From Saururus chinensis (taxonomy: Eukaryota > Streptophyta > Magnoliopsida > Piperales > Saururaceae), in NCBI GenBank assembly GCA_035235625.1, contig CP141146.1, positions 27,894,501-27,958,500 of the forward strand: DNA of 64,000 nucleotides, read 5' to 3'. Of the stretch, positions 1 through 10,857 are shown piece by piece. Below the pieces are notes generated by a model. That model saw only the letters and a program-made list of their open reading frames with translations, made no database searches and was not told where the DNA came from. How positions within the stretch are numbered: position 1 is the stretch's first letter; every line of letters starts with the position of its first letter. The position numbers were made by a program, and so were the translations under genes.

Positions 1-205
1 AATGATTGGAGCACTTTACAGTGTGTTGTTACTTCAATATTTCCTATTTATTTTAATTGATCTTTAAAAAATAAAGGAAAAATTGTTCTTGATTTGCAGG
101 GTATTTTTTCCAATAGCTCAGAAGTACTATTTATTTTATAATGTCTGAAGTAAATGAACATACTGTAGGAGCGAGAGACACATGAAGTCCATTTCGCATC
201 AATGT
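1..205. repeat. Direct repeat, copy 1 (partner at 2808-3010)
   Basis: The window opens with a block beginning AATGATTGGAGCACTTTACA that recurs with scattered substitutions and small indels at 2808-3010. The shared stretch runs through 'AGCTCAGAAGTACTATTTAT' and ends near 'CATGAAGTCCATTTC'. It is non-coding and AT-rich, and probably marks one side of a local duplication that also involves the gene fragments to the right. The left limit may lie outside the window. Confidence 0.85.
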
Positions 206-1208
206 CCAAAACAAACCTCTAAATAGTAGAGTGATAATGTCAATGGGTTGCGTGCAACAAGAGAGTTAACCTCTCGGGTCTCTGATTTGAGAATCTTCTA
301 AAGTAGTTGTAACCAGAAATATGTATATATGTGTACATGTTTGGAAGCTTGTTGTTCCAGCATCAACATGGGAAATGCAAGTGATTTTATAAAGAATTTT
401 AAGCATTTCTACTTATACTTTTTAGCTATGCAGATGGAAGTACTTCCATATTCTGTGTTTTACATATTCTTCGAGCAATACCTAGACATATGGAAAACAG
501 CTTTAATACACATTGGCCTTTCTCTTGGTTAGTTCATTCAATCTGTTGTATAGAACTTTCTTATTATCTTGATAGCTATTACCTTATTAATCTGCCATGA
601 GTTGGTCTGCTATGTGATTGTCGCTATCATCCTGGAAGGCAAATACAATAATAATGAATATGATGCCGTATTGATTGTTCTGTTTTAAGTGCAGGTAGCT
701 TTTCCCTGTTTTCTATTACATCTAAAATTGCATACAGTAAAGAGTGGGCATCTTGTGTTTTCTGTCTGTGTTTGAGTCATTGTTCAATATTTCCTTTGCC
801 ATTAATTTGTGTTGTACTCATTTATGTGAAGTCACCATTCATTATTTTCCACTTGAACCTTTTTCCATATATTGACATGTCCATGCTGTGTTTTCTTAGT
901 TAAACCCTGTAGATTTTCCATGATTGCTTGTCTGCTTCCATCATGTAGTTGATGGGATGCTTACTTTTTTTTTTCGTGTTTAAACTGCCGAGCTTATATT
1001 TGAAGTTCATAATATTCTCTCATATGTTCTAACATAAACTTTTGTAGGGTGTTATGGCTATCTTAAACATCCAACTAATGTAGTGTCTTATATAAACCTT
1101 GTCATGTCAATTGTGCTTGCTTTCTCTGTGAGTATCATTATCTTGTGCTTCAATTAAGAAGTGTCATATGTGCCAAATCATTGACGTATTATATCTTTTG
1201 TGTGACAG
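206..1208. other. AT-rich stretch without a recognisable gene
   Basis: No ORF over about 67 codons and no recognisable domain is present. It directly precedes the first Dicer-like exon and contains several pyrimidine-tract/AG acceptor-like sites, so it may be intron or decayed upstream gene sequence. I could not identify an exon in it. Confidence 0.5.
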
Positions 1209-1942
1209 GAAAGAAGGATCTGTTATTTGAAAGATGTATATAAAAGGAAAGTGTGAAAAAGATGTTATAATTATGTCACAACCTCCTCAGTTGATGGTGA
1301 AAGTGTAGGACCACCCTCAGCCAAAAAGAAAAATATTGCTGAAAATCTATCTCCTTTGGACTCACTGCCAGGCGCTGGCTCTAAAACTACCAAGAATAGT
1401 GAAGTTCATGTTCCAGGTAAAAATGTTTTTTTTATGGGTCTAGGTATAACTATTGCTTATATGCTCATTACAGCTTGCTTATATGCTCATTACTTATGGA
1501 TGATATTCTTATTTTTGCAGTGTCTATGAGTTAGCATGGCTAAAGGGGGCCCACGTAGAGTTGTTTATGATTTATGTAAAAACTTTCAGTGGCCATTGCC
1601 AAAGTTCTTATGTAGCAAACATAAATCAAAGTAAGTACGATCAGTGCTAGGCTTGCTTTCAAATCATAAATAGTTTTTAATTCTTTTGTCTTTACTTACT
1701 AGTGTTTGCACTTTTCTCACAGGTAACTTGAAATTGTGAGCGATGGGCCTGATCCCAGGAATGGGTATATAAGTTTTGTGTGGACAATTAATTTTACACA
1801 TACCCAATTTTTGGGGTATCGAGCTCACAGGGCAAAAACGTGCTGATAAAAATAGTTCGCAAGATTCAGCAACTCTTCTTATGTTACAGGAGCTTCAGAT
1901 ATGTGGAATATGCGTTATGGAAGGTTTATGACACATAAATAG
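1209..1942 (+). pseudogene. Dicer-like protein fragment, C-terminal dsRNA-binding domain (broken)
   Basis: Three exon-like blocks with consensus splice borders are seen: 1209-1416 (acceptor ACAG, donor CAG|GTAAAA), 1521-1630 (TTTTTGCAG, AAA|GTAAGT) and 1723 to about 1942. They read GESVGPPSAKKKNIAEN, then GGPRRVVYDLCKNFQWPLPK, then LHIPNFWGIELTG and ADKNSSQDSATLLMLQELQ. The pattern GGPR...LC...WP.P followed by ADK.S..DSA.LLML.EL is what I know from the C-terminal dsRNA-binding domain of plant Dicer-like proteins, which produce small RNAs. It is broken: an in-frame TGA lies in block 1, reading frames do not match between blocks, and the RNase III domains are absent. It is followed by stops and AT-rich DNA. 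The DCL subtype is not determinable. Family assignment is from memory of the motif, not from a search. Confidence 0.5.
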
Positions 1943-2807
1943 TAAGTATTTTTTCACAGCCTTAAGTTATTTATATTCTTTGTAAATGTGTCAAGTGGTG
2001 GCATCAGGAGTGAAGCTGTTTTTTCTTTTCAACTCAAATAATTTCTTCATTTAGATAAATTCATTTGATCAACAGACCTTTATCCAAAGTTTCCTAAGGA
2101 TTCTATGAACAAGAACATTATATATTCTTTCTAGTTAATATCTACATTCAAATGAGAACATTGCTCATTTTATTATCGATACATAAAAAAATGCAATGAA
2201 GCTATTTTTTCCCTGAAAATTTACTGCATTTGAAAATCAATATGAGCTTATTATTATCAAATTAGATTTGGTTTAAATTTTTGCTTTTTATGTCTACAGT
2301 TACTGAGGAAAAAAAACAAGGGAAAAAAAGAAAAAATTAAGAGGAAAAACAATGAGGGAAAAAATGAAAAGGATGAAAAAGAACAAAATTTCCATCATAT
2401 GACTTATATGAGAAAAGAAAAAAAGAAAAGAAAGGAGAAAAGGATCTCCCATCCCCTCCGCCACATGATCTCAGCTTCATGCATTCGTTTAGACCTAGAG
2501 GTGAGACCCTTCTCTATTTATTGAGTATACAGTATAGACTAACTACTACACAGCTAGTACCACATATGATGACATTCTAAATTCTTTAGGTTCTCTCTAT
2601 GTTAGGCAAATAACTTTATTTAATTAGTAGCCTTATTTTATATTTGTAGGTTCTTAACTTTGGGAGTTGGCTGCTTTTATCAACCAAATGGCACACCCTT
2701 GATTATATTCAAAAGATATTCTAGCTAATTACTGTGCTTGCATGAATATTTGATGCCAAACCTTTTTTAAGATATTACTAACATTTATAGATATCAATAC
2801 TCTATGA
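1943..2807. other. AT-rich intergenic stretch with a thrice-repeated intron-like motif
   Basis: No gene is seen. A segment at about 2225-2420 (ending in a polypurine AAAAAGAACAAAATTTCCATC stretch) resembles 6435-6640 and 11205-11390. In those two copies it ends at an acceptor AG and is followed by a short coding-like piece, AFIKQDPS. This ties the first 12 kb together as a set of diverged duplicates. Confidence 0.5.
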
Positions 2808-3010
2808 ATGATTGGAGCACTTGACAGTGTGTTGTTACTTCAATATTTTCTATTTATTTTCAATGATGTTTATAAAATAAAGGAAAAATGTTCTTAACTT
2901 ACAGACTATTTTTTCCAGTAGCTCAGAAGTACTATTTATTTTATAATTTCTAAAGCAAATGAAACATCCTGTAGGAGTGAGACACACATGAAGTCCATTT
3001 CACAACAATG
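2808..3010. repeat. Direct repeat, copy 2 (partner at 1-205)
   Basis: Repeats the opening block of the window (AATGATTGGAGCACTTGACA) with point differences, through the common ATGAAGTCCATTTC. It continues directly into the conserved block at about 3028, which is itself duplicated at 6820-6845 plus 10429 onward. Confidence 0.85.
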
Positions 3011-3027
3011 GGTACAAACACATTACC

Positions 3028-3340
3028 TTGTGGACTCAGTGGCTGGGGGACTGGGATTGGGCTAAGAGTACCAGAAGGGGGGTTTTGCCATGGAACATGC
3101 TTGTGGGTACTACATATCTTCAACCCAGCTAGTGTCATGAAGTGCAACCTGCCTTGATGTAGAATTGGGTTTGCAACTCAAGGTGGAACACGTCTGGATA
3201 GCATATTCACATGGTAAAACACGGAAACCCTGAGGACCATTTTACTATTTCTTCTTGAGATTCTTTTACAGGGGTTAGTCAATTTGGATTTTAAAATGAA
3301 AATTTTGAATTTCAGAGTATTGCATTAGTCGTTATTGATT
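3028..3340 (+). repeat. Conserved unknown block, copy 1 (copy 2 split by the 6846 solo LTR)
   Basis: The stretch around 'GAGTACCAGAAGGGGGGTTT' through 'GGACCATTTTACTATT' recurs after the 6846-10423 insertion at 10429-10850. The left part of copy 2 (GGACTTAGTGGTTGGGGGACTGGG) lies just before that insertion. One frame reads RVPEGGFCHGTCLWVLHIF in both copies, which suggests a decayed exon, but I do not recognise the protein. Copy 1 has no insertion and serves as the empty-site reference for both the large solo LTR and the MITE-like element in copy 2. Confidence 0.7.
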
Positions 3341-3792
3341 TGAACAGTGATATGTACAAAATGGCGTTAGTATATTAGGATTTAGAATGTCATAGTTGAA
3401 ATACAACATTAGTTGTTTGGCCAATAATATGCAAAATTTGGAATTTAAAGTTAGTAAAAAAAATGACGTTGACGGGAATGGAGAACAAGTAATTTTTGGA
3501 TTTCATCATACCACCTCTCGAGCTAGTCTTATGAAATCCAATCAAGCTAGTTTCTCTTCTCCTTTCCCTGGCTAGGGCAAACTGATCTTCGACTGAAGCA
3601 TGCGTCTTTTTGGGAGAAGTGAGATCAGGCTCCGTCATCTACCTCTTTTCTAGTTCTAGGAACATCTGATTGTTGTGTCCGGATCGGACACAAACGGTAC
3701 CTAGCTTCACAAAGGGGAAAGGGAAGAAGTTTGGACAAAGGAAGAAGATAAATTATTCTGAATTGCATAAACATCCAAGGAGGAAGACAACC

Positions 3793-3801
3793 CCTTTTAT
3801 A
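3793..3801 (-). promoter_or_regulatory. TATA box of the 3671-4070 LTR
   Basis: On the minus strand the sequence reads TATAAAAGG followed by a short G-run, in the middle of the LTR as expected for a U3 promoter. Activity is inferred. Confidence 0.5.
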
Positions 3802-3841
3802 GGAGGCGGCTAGCTGGTCCTCCCCCTAATTAGGGACCAGC

Positions 3842-3940
3842 TGGTCCGTTACAATCCCCTTAATTACAGACCACCATCTGGTCCGTTACAATCATTAATG
3901 GACCGTTACAATCATTAATGGTCCGTTACAATCATTAACC
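3842..3940. repeat. About 20-bp tandem repeat inside the solo LTR
   Basis: The motif GGTCCGTTACAATCATTAAT appears about four times with small variations. The three rightmost copies are spaced about 20-21 bp. Repeated U3 motifs of this sort often act as enhancers in LTRs; that role is inference. Confidence 0.75.
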
Positions 3941-4379
3941 AAATCCCCTTGATTGCGCTTTATTACATCACAAAAGGAAATTACCAAAAAGTAAAGTAAG
4001 CCATAATATAGTAGGTCCTAAAATGGAAAGTAGTGCATGGTGGGGGAGATGTCTCGTGGCGTACACAACACTGATCCCCCAACTCTCCTCTCTTCTCTCT
4101 CCGTCCGACACCCATCTCTTCTCTCTTCCTCCACCTTCCCCTACTCCTTCACTTCTTCCCACTTCCCACGACACGATCCTTCTCCTCTTCTTCTCACCAT
4201 CTTATTTGAGCTCGCTACCGGCCGCTTGGATCAGGAGTTTGAGTTTAAGAGTCAAATTTTTACAAGGCTTCCATTATTCCATTAATTTTGTGGTACATAT
4301 GAATAAGTAGAAATTATTTATTGTTTTCACTTTACAAATTATTCCATCCCTAATTTTGATGGGTTTTTTCTGAAATCAG

Positions 4380-5857
4380 GTTCTTGGAACTCCAGCCATC
4401 CCTTTAACCATGTCAGCTGGGCTTCTGTTTGGCAGTGTTATAGGCACCACCATTGTTTCAATCAGTGGGACAGTAAGGAGGATGCATTTGGATATATTGT
4501 GATTGTTTGAAGGTTTTGCAGCCTTCATAGTTTTCTTAGTTTTTTTCTTTAATTTGCAGGTTACAGCAACTATTGCTTTACTTTTTTTTCGATTCGATAT
4601 TTTGCATGTTAAAGGATTCCTAAGTTTGTTGAAGGGAACAAAAAAAATTTAGCCATTGATAAGGCAGTTGGAGAGGATGGTTTCAAAGTTGTAACACTCC
4701 TCCGGTTGAGCCCTTTACTTCCTTCTTCACTTGGAAACTAACTACCTTTATGGGTTGACTTAAGTGAATTTATGCCATATGTCTTGGGAAGGTTAGCATC
4801 ACATGCACTTAAAACATGTTTCTTTTTTGCTGTTTTCATTTAGAAATAGCGAATACCACTTCTTTTCAAGGAGCTAGAGTAACAAATGAACTTAAAAAAA
4901 AATTGTATGAATCATCCTTGAGACAAAAGGATCAGCCAATAAACACCTTGACATGTTACCCTTTGATTATAAAATTATGATAATGAAAGTACTATTGTGT
5001 TTTCAGATGTCCCTAAATCACATTTTTAATTAGTATCACAAATTCTTTAACATTGTAATTATTTTGCAAATTTTTATTTTCTTAATTTTTGAAATATATA
5101 TTTTGTATTGATATGAAATGCAAAAAAACGTTTTGTGATGTATTTCTTGCTGAAATGTATAGTTATTTTATATGGTTTACTTATTTTTAAGTATGTATTT
5201 GTATATTCACTTGAAATTTGTGCATAATACTACTAAGAATATAAAATTTACTGGTGGTATACACTTGTCTCACAGGTTGTGATTAAATTTTCTTAAGTTG
5301 AATCTCTTATTCTTGTTCTTCTGCAATATAATTTTTGTTCGACTATTCTAAAATGTTTCGGCTTCTCATGATGGTCATAACTTTCTTCACGCAATTGGGT
5401 TGGGCATGCTTCAAAGAATGTGGGTTATGTAAGTGCTGGTGCATTTGAGCAGGCAATTATTGTAAGTTTAGCATCTTTAGTGTTTCCTTTTAAAGTTATG
5501 AATCTTTATTGCTGAATGCTAATATGATCCTTCGCTATCATGTTAAGCATAATGTTCAGTTACGAATTTTAGAGAATAAATATATGGACTCATGTTTTCA
5601 ATTCGAACTGTGGTATATGTAGCAGCTTTGACACATCAAACTTGGTGAGCATATAGTAGTTGGGGACAAATAATACGTGTAGTGTATGCAACCCCTCAAG
5701 TCATTGATCATCAAGTTTCTTACTGAATTATTTTTTGGTTGATATTGCTTTGTAGCAAGAGGAATCTGAAGTTGGTTTGCTGGAGCAAATGGTCACTCTT
5801 GGCCTTGGCCTCTTATTCACAACTCTTGCTGCAACTTATATGACACGACTTGCTAAG
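4380..5857 (+). pseudogene. TVP38/TMEM64 family (VTT/DedA-type) membrane-protein gene, copy 1, broken
   Basis: Four exon blocks with splice-like borders are visible: 4380-4472 (TPAIPLTMSAGLLFGSVIG, donor GTAAGG), 4560-4791 (AIDKAVGEDGFKVVTLLR, then LSPLLPSSLGN), 5390-5461 (KNVGYVSAGAFEQAII, donor GTAAGT) and 5756-5857 (QEESEVGLLEQ, then VTLGLGLLFTTLAATYMTR). These segments match my knowledge of plant VTT-domain proteins (SNARE-associated Golgi/DedA-like, multi-pass membrane proteins; plant members are often plastid-targeted). The LLRLSPLLP segment is the most typical. Breaks: a TAA directly after SLGN, an apparent frameshift in the first part of block 2, and no 5' end with a start codon. A second, shorter copy of the last exon lies at 10858-10935, after the 3.6-kb LTR. 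It is very unlikely to make protein. Confidence 0.7.
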
Positions 5858-6109
5858 GTAGATTTTTCTTTTCTCATGTTCCTTACAAACTGGTGAAATA
5901 TTCTCTTGGTAGGCAATGATTGATGGATTACATTGGCCTTGCCATTAAGTGAGTGGCCTACAAATTCATGATGGCAAAATGGCGGTGCACTGGGACATGA
6001 GCTACAATATATCATTAGAACTTGCCTATCCAATCTAAACGAGAAATATCCTAAAGATACAATATATCATTTAATTTATCTACTTATGGTCATTGATGTT
6101 TTTGAGTTC

Positions 6110-6230
6110 GTATTTGATTTTATTGACTAGCTGATTATTATATAAAGGAATATGATGTCCAAATTGACGTTATACATGATAGCTTTTGACCCATCAATGC
6201 TGCAAATGGAACTGATGTGATTTGGATCTT

Positions 6231-6273
<43 letters not shown>

Positions 6274-6640
6274 ATTTCTCTCGGAACTTTCAGCTCCCCT
6301 TTGTCTTCTCATGCAATGTGTTACATTATCCTATTTTAATGAGTTCGTCTAGTACACTTTGAGTTGGGTCTAAAATGTTTTGGTGACCATTATGGATGAC
6401 TCACTTTGTAACTATAAAACTCATTTTAGGCTGCATTCAAAAATAAAAATTTGCTATTTAGTATCAAAATATATTTGGTTTTAATTTTTGCTTTTTATGT
6501 CCACAAGTTGTTGAAGATTTTGCATTCATAAAGCAAGATCCTTCAGTTACTATAAGAGGGAAGGAATTAAAAAAAATTGGAAAAAGAACAGAATTTCCAT
6601 CATAGAACTTATATGTGAAAAATAAAAAGCAGGAAAAAAA
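6110..6640 (+). repeat. Segmental duplicate, copy 1 (partner 10940-11390)
   Basis: Sequence from 'TTATTGACTAGCT' through 'AAGCAAGATCCTTCAG' aligns along its length with 10940-11390, with many substitutions and indels. Both copies contain an acceptor-like ACAAG/ACAGG followed by AFIKQDPS, so they probably derive from the 3' part of the same gene. Confidence 0.8.
6236..6268. repeat. (TA)n microsatellite
   Basis: Uninterrupted alternating TA run in the intron-like sequence downstream of the VTT fragment. A shorter one occupies the equivalent place in the duplicate (about 11035-11055). Confidence 0.95.
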
Positions 6641-9289
6641 GATAGCAATTCTGATTGGGGTAAGTTTGCCCACCAGCTCTCCTTCTTGTTGGTAAGTTTG
6701 TTTACTTATTTTATTTGGATTTTACATTTTTGATGGGAGTGGTTTTTGCGTCAAGTCTTCATGGACAAAAATTGACTTCCTTTTTAACATGATAATTGCA
6801 GGTACAAGCTCATTACGTCATGGACTTAGTGGTTGGGGGACTGGGTGTCATGACCCGGATTTTTAAAATTATTTTTTAATAGCACGAACGGTAAGTAGCA
6901 ATTTTTTTTCTTTAAATACAAAATAAACCCTTCGATTAAATATCCAGGTCATGATAACCGGGGTTCACAAATACGAATATCAAATCATATGATATTATGT
7001 AACGTCTAAAAATTCATAAAGACTAGCTCATCCATCTAAGTACAAGTCCATCATCCGTCTGAAAATAAATAACAAGTTGATTCTCACGCTAAAGGTACAC
7101 ACACGTACCGGAGTTGCAGAAACGTAACAACTTCTTCTTGTGCTTGCTTGTCTTGATCTCACTTGTCGTTGCCTATAGAATCTGCAACAAAGCAAACCAA
7201 ACAACAACCACAATGGAGCATCTCCGCCTTCAGGAGAAGAGCTTCCAAAGGACAAAAGGTTTAATTTATATTTTTCGGATCGGGCCAACATCACCTGATG
7301 TTAGTTGCCTACATACTCATCAGACAACATCTCCAATATTTCCAACAAGATCGGGTCCAGACGTAGTTCTGCCTAGAAACTACTCTATCCAATAAGCATA
7401 GCACCACACATGCAATGCTTAAATATATTTAACTTACATTTTAGTAAGTCATTTAATCATTTCACTTGTCTAATTAACAAGCAACAATAAACAATGTTAT
7501 TAATTATCTCACAACTCTTGTTCAATAATTAATACTATAAAATCTGTAACTCAGAGATGACTCGCCCATCGAGAAATCCCTAAACAAAGTACTCCAACCT
7601 TGGAGTAGACTGCTTAACAGCAGCTTGACCCAAATCCCCAGGGCTCTCAATAGCCTGCCACGAATCTGAGGAAGAGGATCCCAACTGTGCTCATGGACAC
7701 AGATTGGCAAGAAACACAAGCCTTCCATGATGCTTATATAACTCCGCTTTTCGTACGTACTAAATAGTCCTGGGAAGACCCGCGGGAGACCCGCGGTAAA
7801 GACCATCTGGTCAATACCCAAACCGTCGTGGCGATGAAGAAGCATATCGCAATCTCTAGCATTATCCAAAGAAACCTCAGGTCTTTATGACCATTGACTC
7901 AGCCAAGCATCTGAACTTAGACTAGACTATTTCCATCCAGTCAAAGTATCCACTAAACCATTTGGGTCCTCTTCACCTTGTGAATCAGCCCAATAAATAG
8001 CTCCTCTGTTGAGCTATGACTCAAAGAACATCCTGTAACCATCCTTGGTTCATTAACTAAGGTAAAATTCTATGTTAAGGCCCCGTTCAATCCATGAACC
8101 GGTCCCAAACCCTATTGAGGGTATTTTAGTCTTCATCTTGATTAGATGTTCTCCCTCCAAACCAACAGCAACCCATGTATCTTGATTAATCTTCATTAAT
8201 CTTAAGTTACTGATATGAATCTATGCATCAATATCAAAAGCATGCATCAACATAAATAACATCCAATCATACAAATGCATAAATAATAAATGAAGGCCCC
8301 TTGTACTCATGTGCAGGGCTAGGGCTTAATGTATTCAAACCCAAGAGTGTAAACAAATCTCACTCAACACGTGAATTACGTATATAATACTCTAGCTGAT
8401 CAATGTATACGATTGCAGACACGTGTAACTCCCTACCTTACACCCTTATAATTAAGGTTCTTCCCCTTATTTCCCGTGACACTGTGACCTGTCAAGGTCT
8501 TCGTGTCACTTGCTGGTCACACCCCTTTCTTTTGAAGTCATTTAACATCATTCTAGGGCACCCTAACGCTTGATTCACTAGGTCATCCGTTTCGACAGAA
8601 ACAGAATATATTGCCCCTAAGGGCATTAGGGTAATTTTATCACCTAGGGTATGATACCCTTCCTTGGGTTATTCTAGTCATTTTACTTCCCCTCTATTGA
8701 TTAAGTCATTGACCTTTCACAAGGCTCCACTCTCAGTCCGCCTCACGCTTCCATTCACACGAACGTGGGCGGGTCCACTCTAAGGGGTATTTCTGTCATT
8801 TGGTTTAAGGCCTTAATGACATCTAATGGGTCCAAAATTTAAGCCTTCATGGACTCTGTGTAATTTTCCTGGCGTGTGACGGGGTCGTAAACCCCTTGAA
8901 CCGACCCAAATTTTGACTAACGGTTTACTATAAACCCTAAGGGCAAAAGGGTCAATTAACCACTCACTGGGATTTTTTTTTTCACTTAGATATTTGGCTT
9001 ATAAATAGGGTACCCATTAAAATATCACTGAAAATTTTTCCAAATTTTAGATCCACTCATAGGCCCCTGAACAAGAGCCTCGAACTCCGGTAAGTTAATT
9101 TTATACGATAATTAACTAATAGGGGTAAAAACGTTATTTCACAATCTCTGGGATTTTTCACCAAGCTGAAACTCGGTCAAAATGATCCCAAACCTCTCCG
9201 GATCCAATAATAATTTTCTAGGATTTATTTGACACAATTAACCCCCTGAACCGGACCAGGTTCAGGGAATATGAATTATTATTATTATT

Positions 9290-9780
9290 TTAAACCGGAC
9301 CGGATCGGGTTGGGTTACCCGACCCGGTCCGGGGAGCAGACGACCCGCGAGGGTCGTCTTCCCCGCGACTGGCCAGAGGCCGTTCGGCCTCTGGTGGCGC
9401 CGTTTTCTCCCCCAGGCGTCCCGGAGGGCAAGGCCGAGGCCAGTCGGATCGCCGTCGCCCGGCGAATCCGACGGACTCGGCCTTGCCTCCGTCCAGTGAC
9501 TGGCCGGGGACAAAGCGGCCTCCCCTTTTCTTTTTCCTTTTTTTTTTAAACACAAGGCCACCGCCGCATCCAAGGCCACCGCAGCCGGGGCCGGCGTGGC
9601 CAGGGACAGAGCGGCCAAGGGCGCAGCAGCCGGGCCTGCGCAGCCCAATTTGTTTTTGTGACGACCCAGCGGCAGCCAATCCGCCGCCACCATGGTCACC
9701 GGATCCAAAGCCACCGCGGCCAGGACCGACACGCCCCTTCCGCAGTTGTTGGTCCAGCCACCAGCGGTCGGCCGGTGACT
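9290..9780. other. GC-rich island inside the 3.6-kb solo LTR
   Basis: About 490 bp is strongly GC- and CpG-rich, rich in GGCC and CCGG, in an otherwise AT-rich window. Overlapping ORFs occur in several frames and on both strands (up to 156 codons), which is what GC-rich DNA without stops gives by chance. No domain is recognisable. It is most likely part of the LTR, not a captured gene. Confidence 0.6.
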
Positions 9781-10065
9781 AGCCGGCAGTCAGAAAATAA
9801 ATGGCTGAAATTATGTGAATAGTGATTGCAGAAATCACTATTCACATAATTAACAAAAATGATTTATATTTTAATAAAAAAATATTTCTAATCTCGATTC
9901 AAAATCCTACCTCAAAGGCCGAGTTGTCGTCGATCCACCATCGCTAATGCTTCGCTGGAGCCTCGCCGGAAAAATTCTCTCGACCGCTCCTCCTTCTCTC
10001 TCCCCAAAAATCCTCATTCTCTGCTCTAATTGGGCAAAAGACCCCCAAAAAAGCCCTAATTAATT

Positions 10066-10074
10066 CTATTTATA
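10066..10074 (-). promoter_or_regulatory. TATA box of the 6846-10423 LTR
   Basis: The minus strand reads TATAAATAG, the same motif as in the two other long LTRs (26176-26184 and 48952-48960). Presumed LTR promoter; activity is inferred. Confidence 0.5.
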
Positions 10075-10585
10075 GGCATGGGATTAGGGCTCCTAATCCC
10101 ATGAGAAATTAGGCCTTAAAAAGCCAATTTCGGAACAGTAATTCATCGGGCCCGCATCGTAACTTAAACAGACAGTTCGTGTGTTTAATTCGGGTAAACG
10201 GGCCCTATACGATATGTCAACTTCAAACGGTCGTATCTCCCTTATCCGGACTCCGTTTCGCGCATTCTTGGTGGCGTTTCGAAGATCTTTCTGTCTATTT
10301 TTCATCCATATATGATTCAGTTACCACTTATACCTGATGTTCATGAAAAGAGGGTCAAGGGGTTCTACACCCTAATTTCCTCGTGTACAACTTCAAAAAT
10401 TTAGAAAATTCCCGGACGTTACACTGGGAGTGCTCTAAGAGTACCAGAAGGGGGATTTTGCCATGGAACATGCTTGTGGGTACTACATATCTTCAACCCA
10501 GCCTTTGTCATGAAGTTCAACCTGCCTTGATGTTGAAATGGATTTGCTACTCAAGGACGAACACGTCTGGATAACATATCTTTAA

Positions 10586-10730
10586 GAGTGGTGCTATATA
10601 GCAGATGCAATTCTCACATAAAAATTCACGCATTAATGTGGCATTAAAGTCTTGCAGTCACGTCACCGCCCAAAAATCAGCTACGCGTGAGTTTCTCCAT
10701 GAGAAATAAGCGTGAGAAAAAGTATTTTCC
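10586..10730. mobile_element. MITE-like insertion, 145 bp, 9-bp flanking repeat
   Basis: The copy of the conserved block after the solo LTR carries extra DNA that is absent from the equivalent place near 3218-3225. The extra sequence is bordered on both sides by TATCTTTAA (10577-10585 and 10731-10739). It begins GAGTGGTGCTATATAGC and ends AAAAAGTATTTTCC. Inverted terminal similarity is weak, so the superfamily is uncertain; a 9-bp duplication would suit a Mutator-type element. Confidence 0.5.
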
Positions 10731-10857
10731 TATCTTTAATTACATGGTAAAACACAAAAACCCTAAGGACCATTTTACTATTCTGTTTCTTGTTGAGACT
10801 CTTTTACAGAGGGTTAGTTAATCTTGATTTAAAAATGAAATGTTTGAATTTTAGAGT

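Larger units (their letters stand above)
3671..4070 (-). mobile_element. Solo LTR, 400 bp, TGTTGTG...CACAACA ends, TSD CTGAT
   Basis: The block begins TGTTGTGTCCGG and ends GTACACAACA, and is flanked on both sides by CTGAT (3666-3670 and 4071-4075), an exact 5-bp target-site duplication. TG...CA ends, a 5-bp TSD and no internal coding region define a solo LTR left by LTR-LTR recombination. The terminal TGTTGTG/CACAACA matches the LTR at 41969-42296, so both probably belong to related Ty3/gypsy families. The only good TATA box is on the minus strand, which sets the orientation. Confidence 0.88.
6846..10423 (-). mobile_element. Very long solo LTR, 3578 bp, TSD CTGGG (Tekay/Del-like Ty3/gypsy type)
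   Basis: On the plus strand it starts TGTCATGACCCGG and ends CCCGGACGTTACA, with TG...CA termini and identical 5-bp CTGGG flanks (6841-6845, 10424-10428). The flanking sequence rejoins exactly the block found uninterrupted at 3028-3340. A minus-strand TATAAATAG (10066-10074) sets orientation. No gag, RT or integrase is seen inside. The terminal TGTCAYG-CCCGG resembles the LTRs at 23150-26606 and 46018-49379, so it is placed in the same broad group, although the interiors are largely different. A GC-rich core lies at about 9290-9780. Confidence 0.85.

Noticed and set aside
3390-3638. 82-codon minus-strand ORF near the 3671 solo LTR
   Set aside because: No domain, no conserved counterpart in the duplicated copy, and composition like the surrounding non-coding DNA.
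9262-9782. Overlapping ORFs of 92-156 codons in the GC-rich part of the 6846 solo LTR
   Set aside because: Open in several frames and on both strands because of GC content, with no recognisable domain, and inside an LTR.
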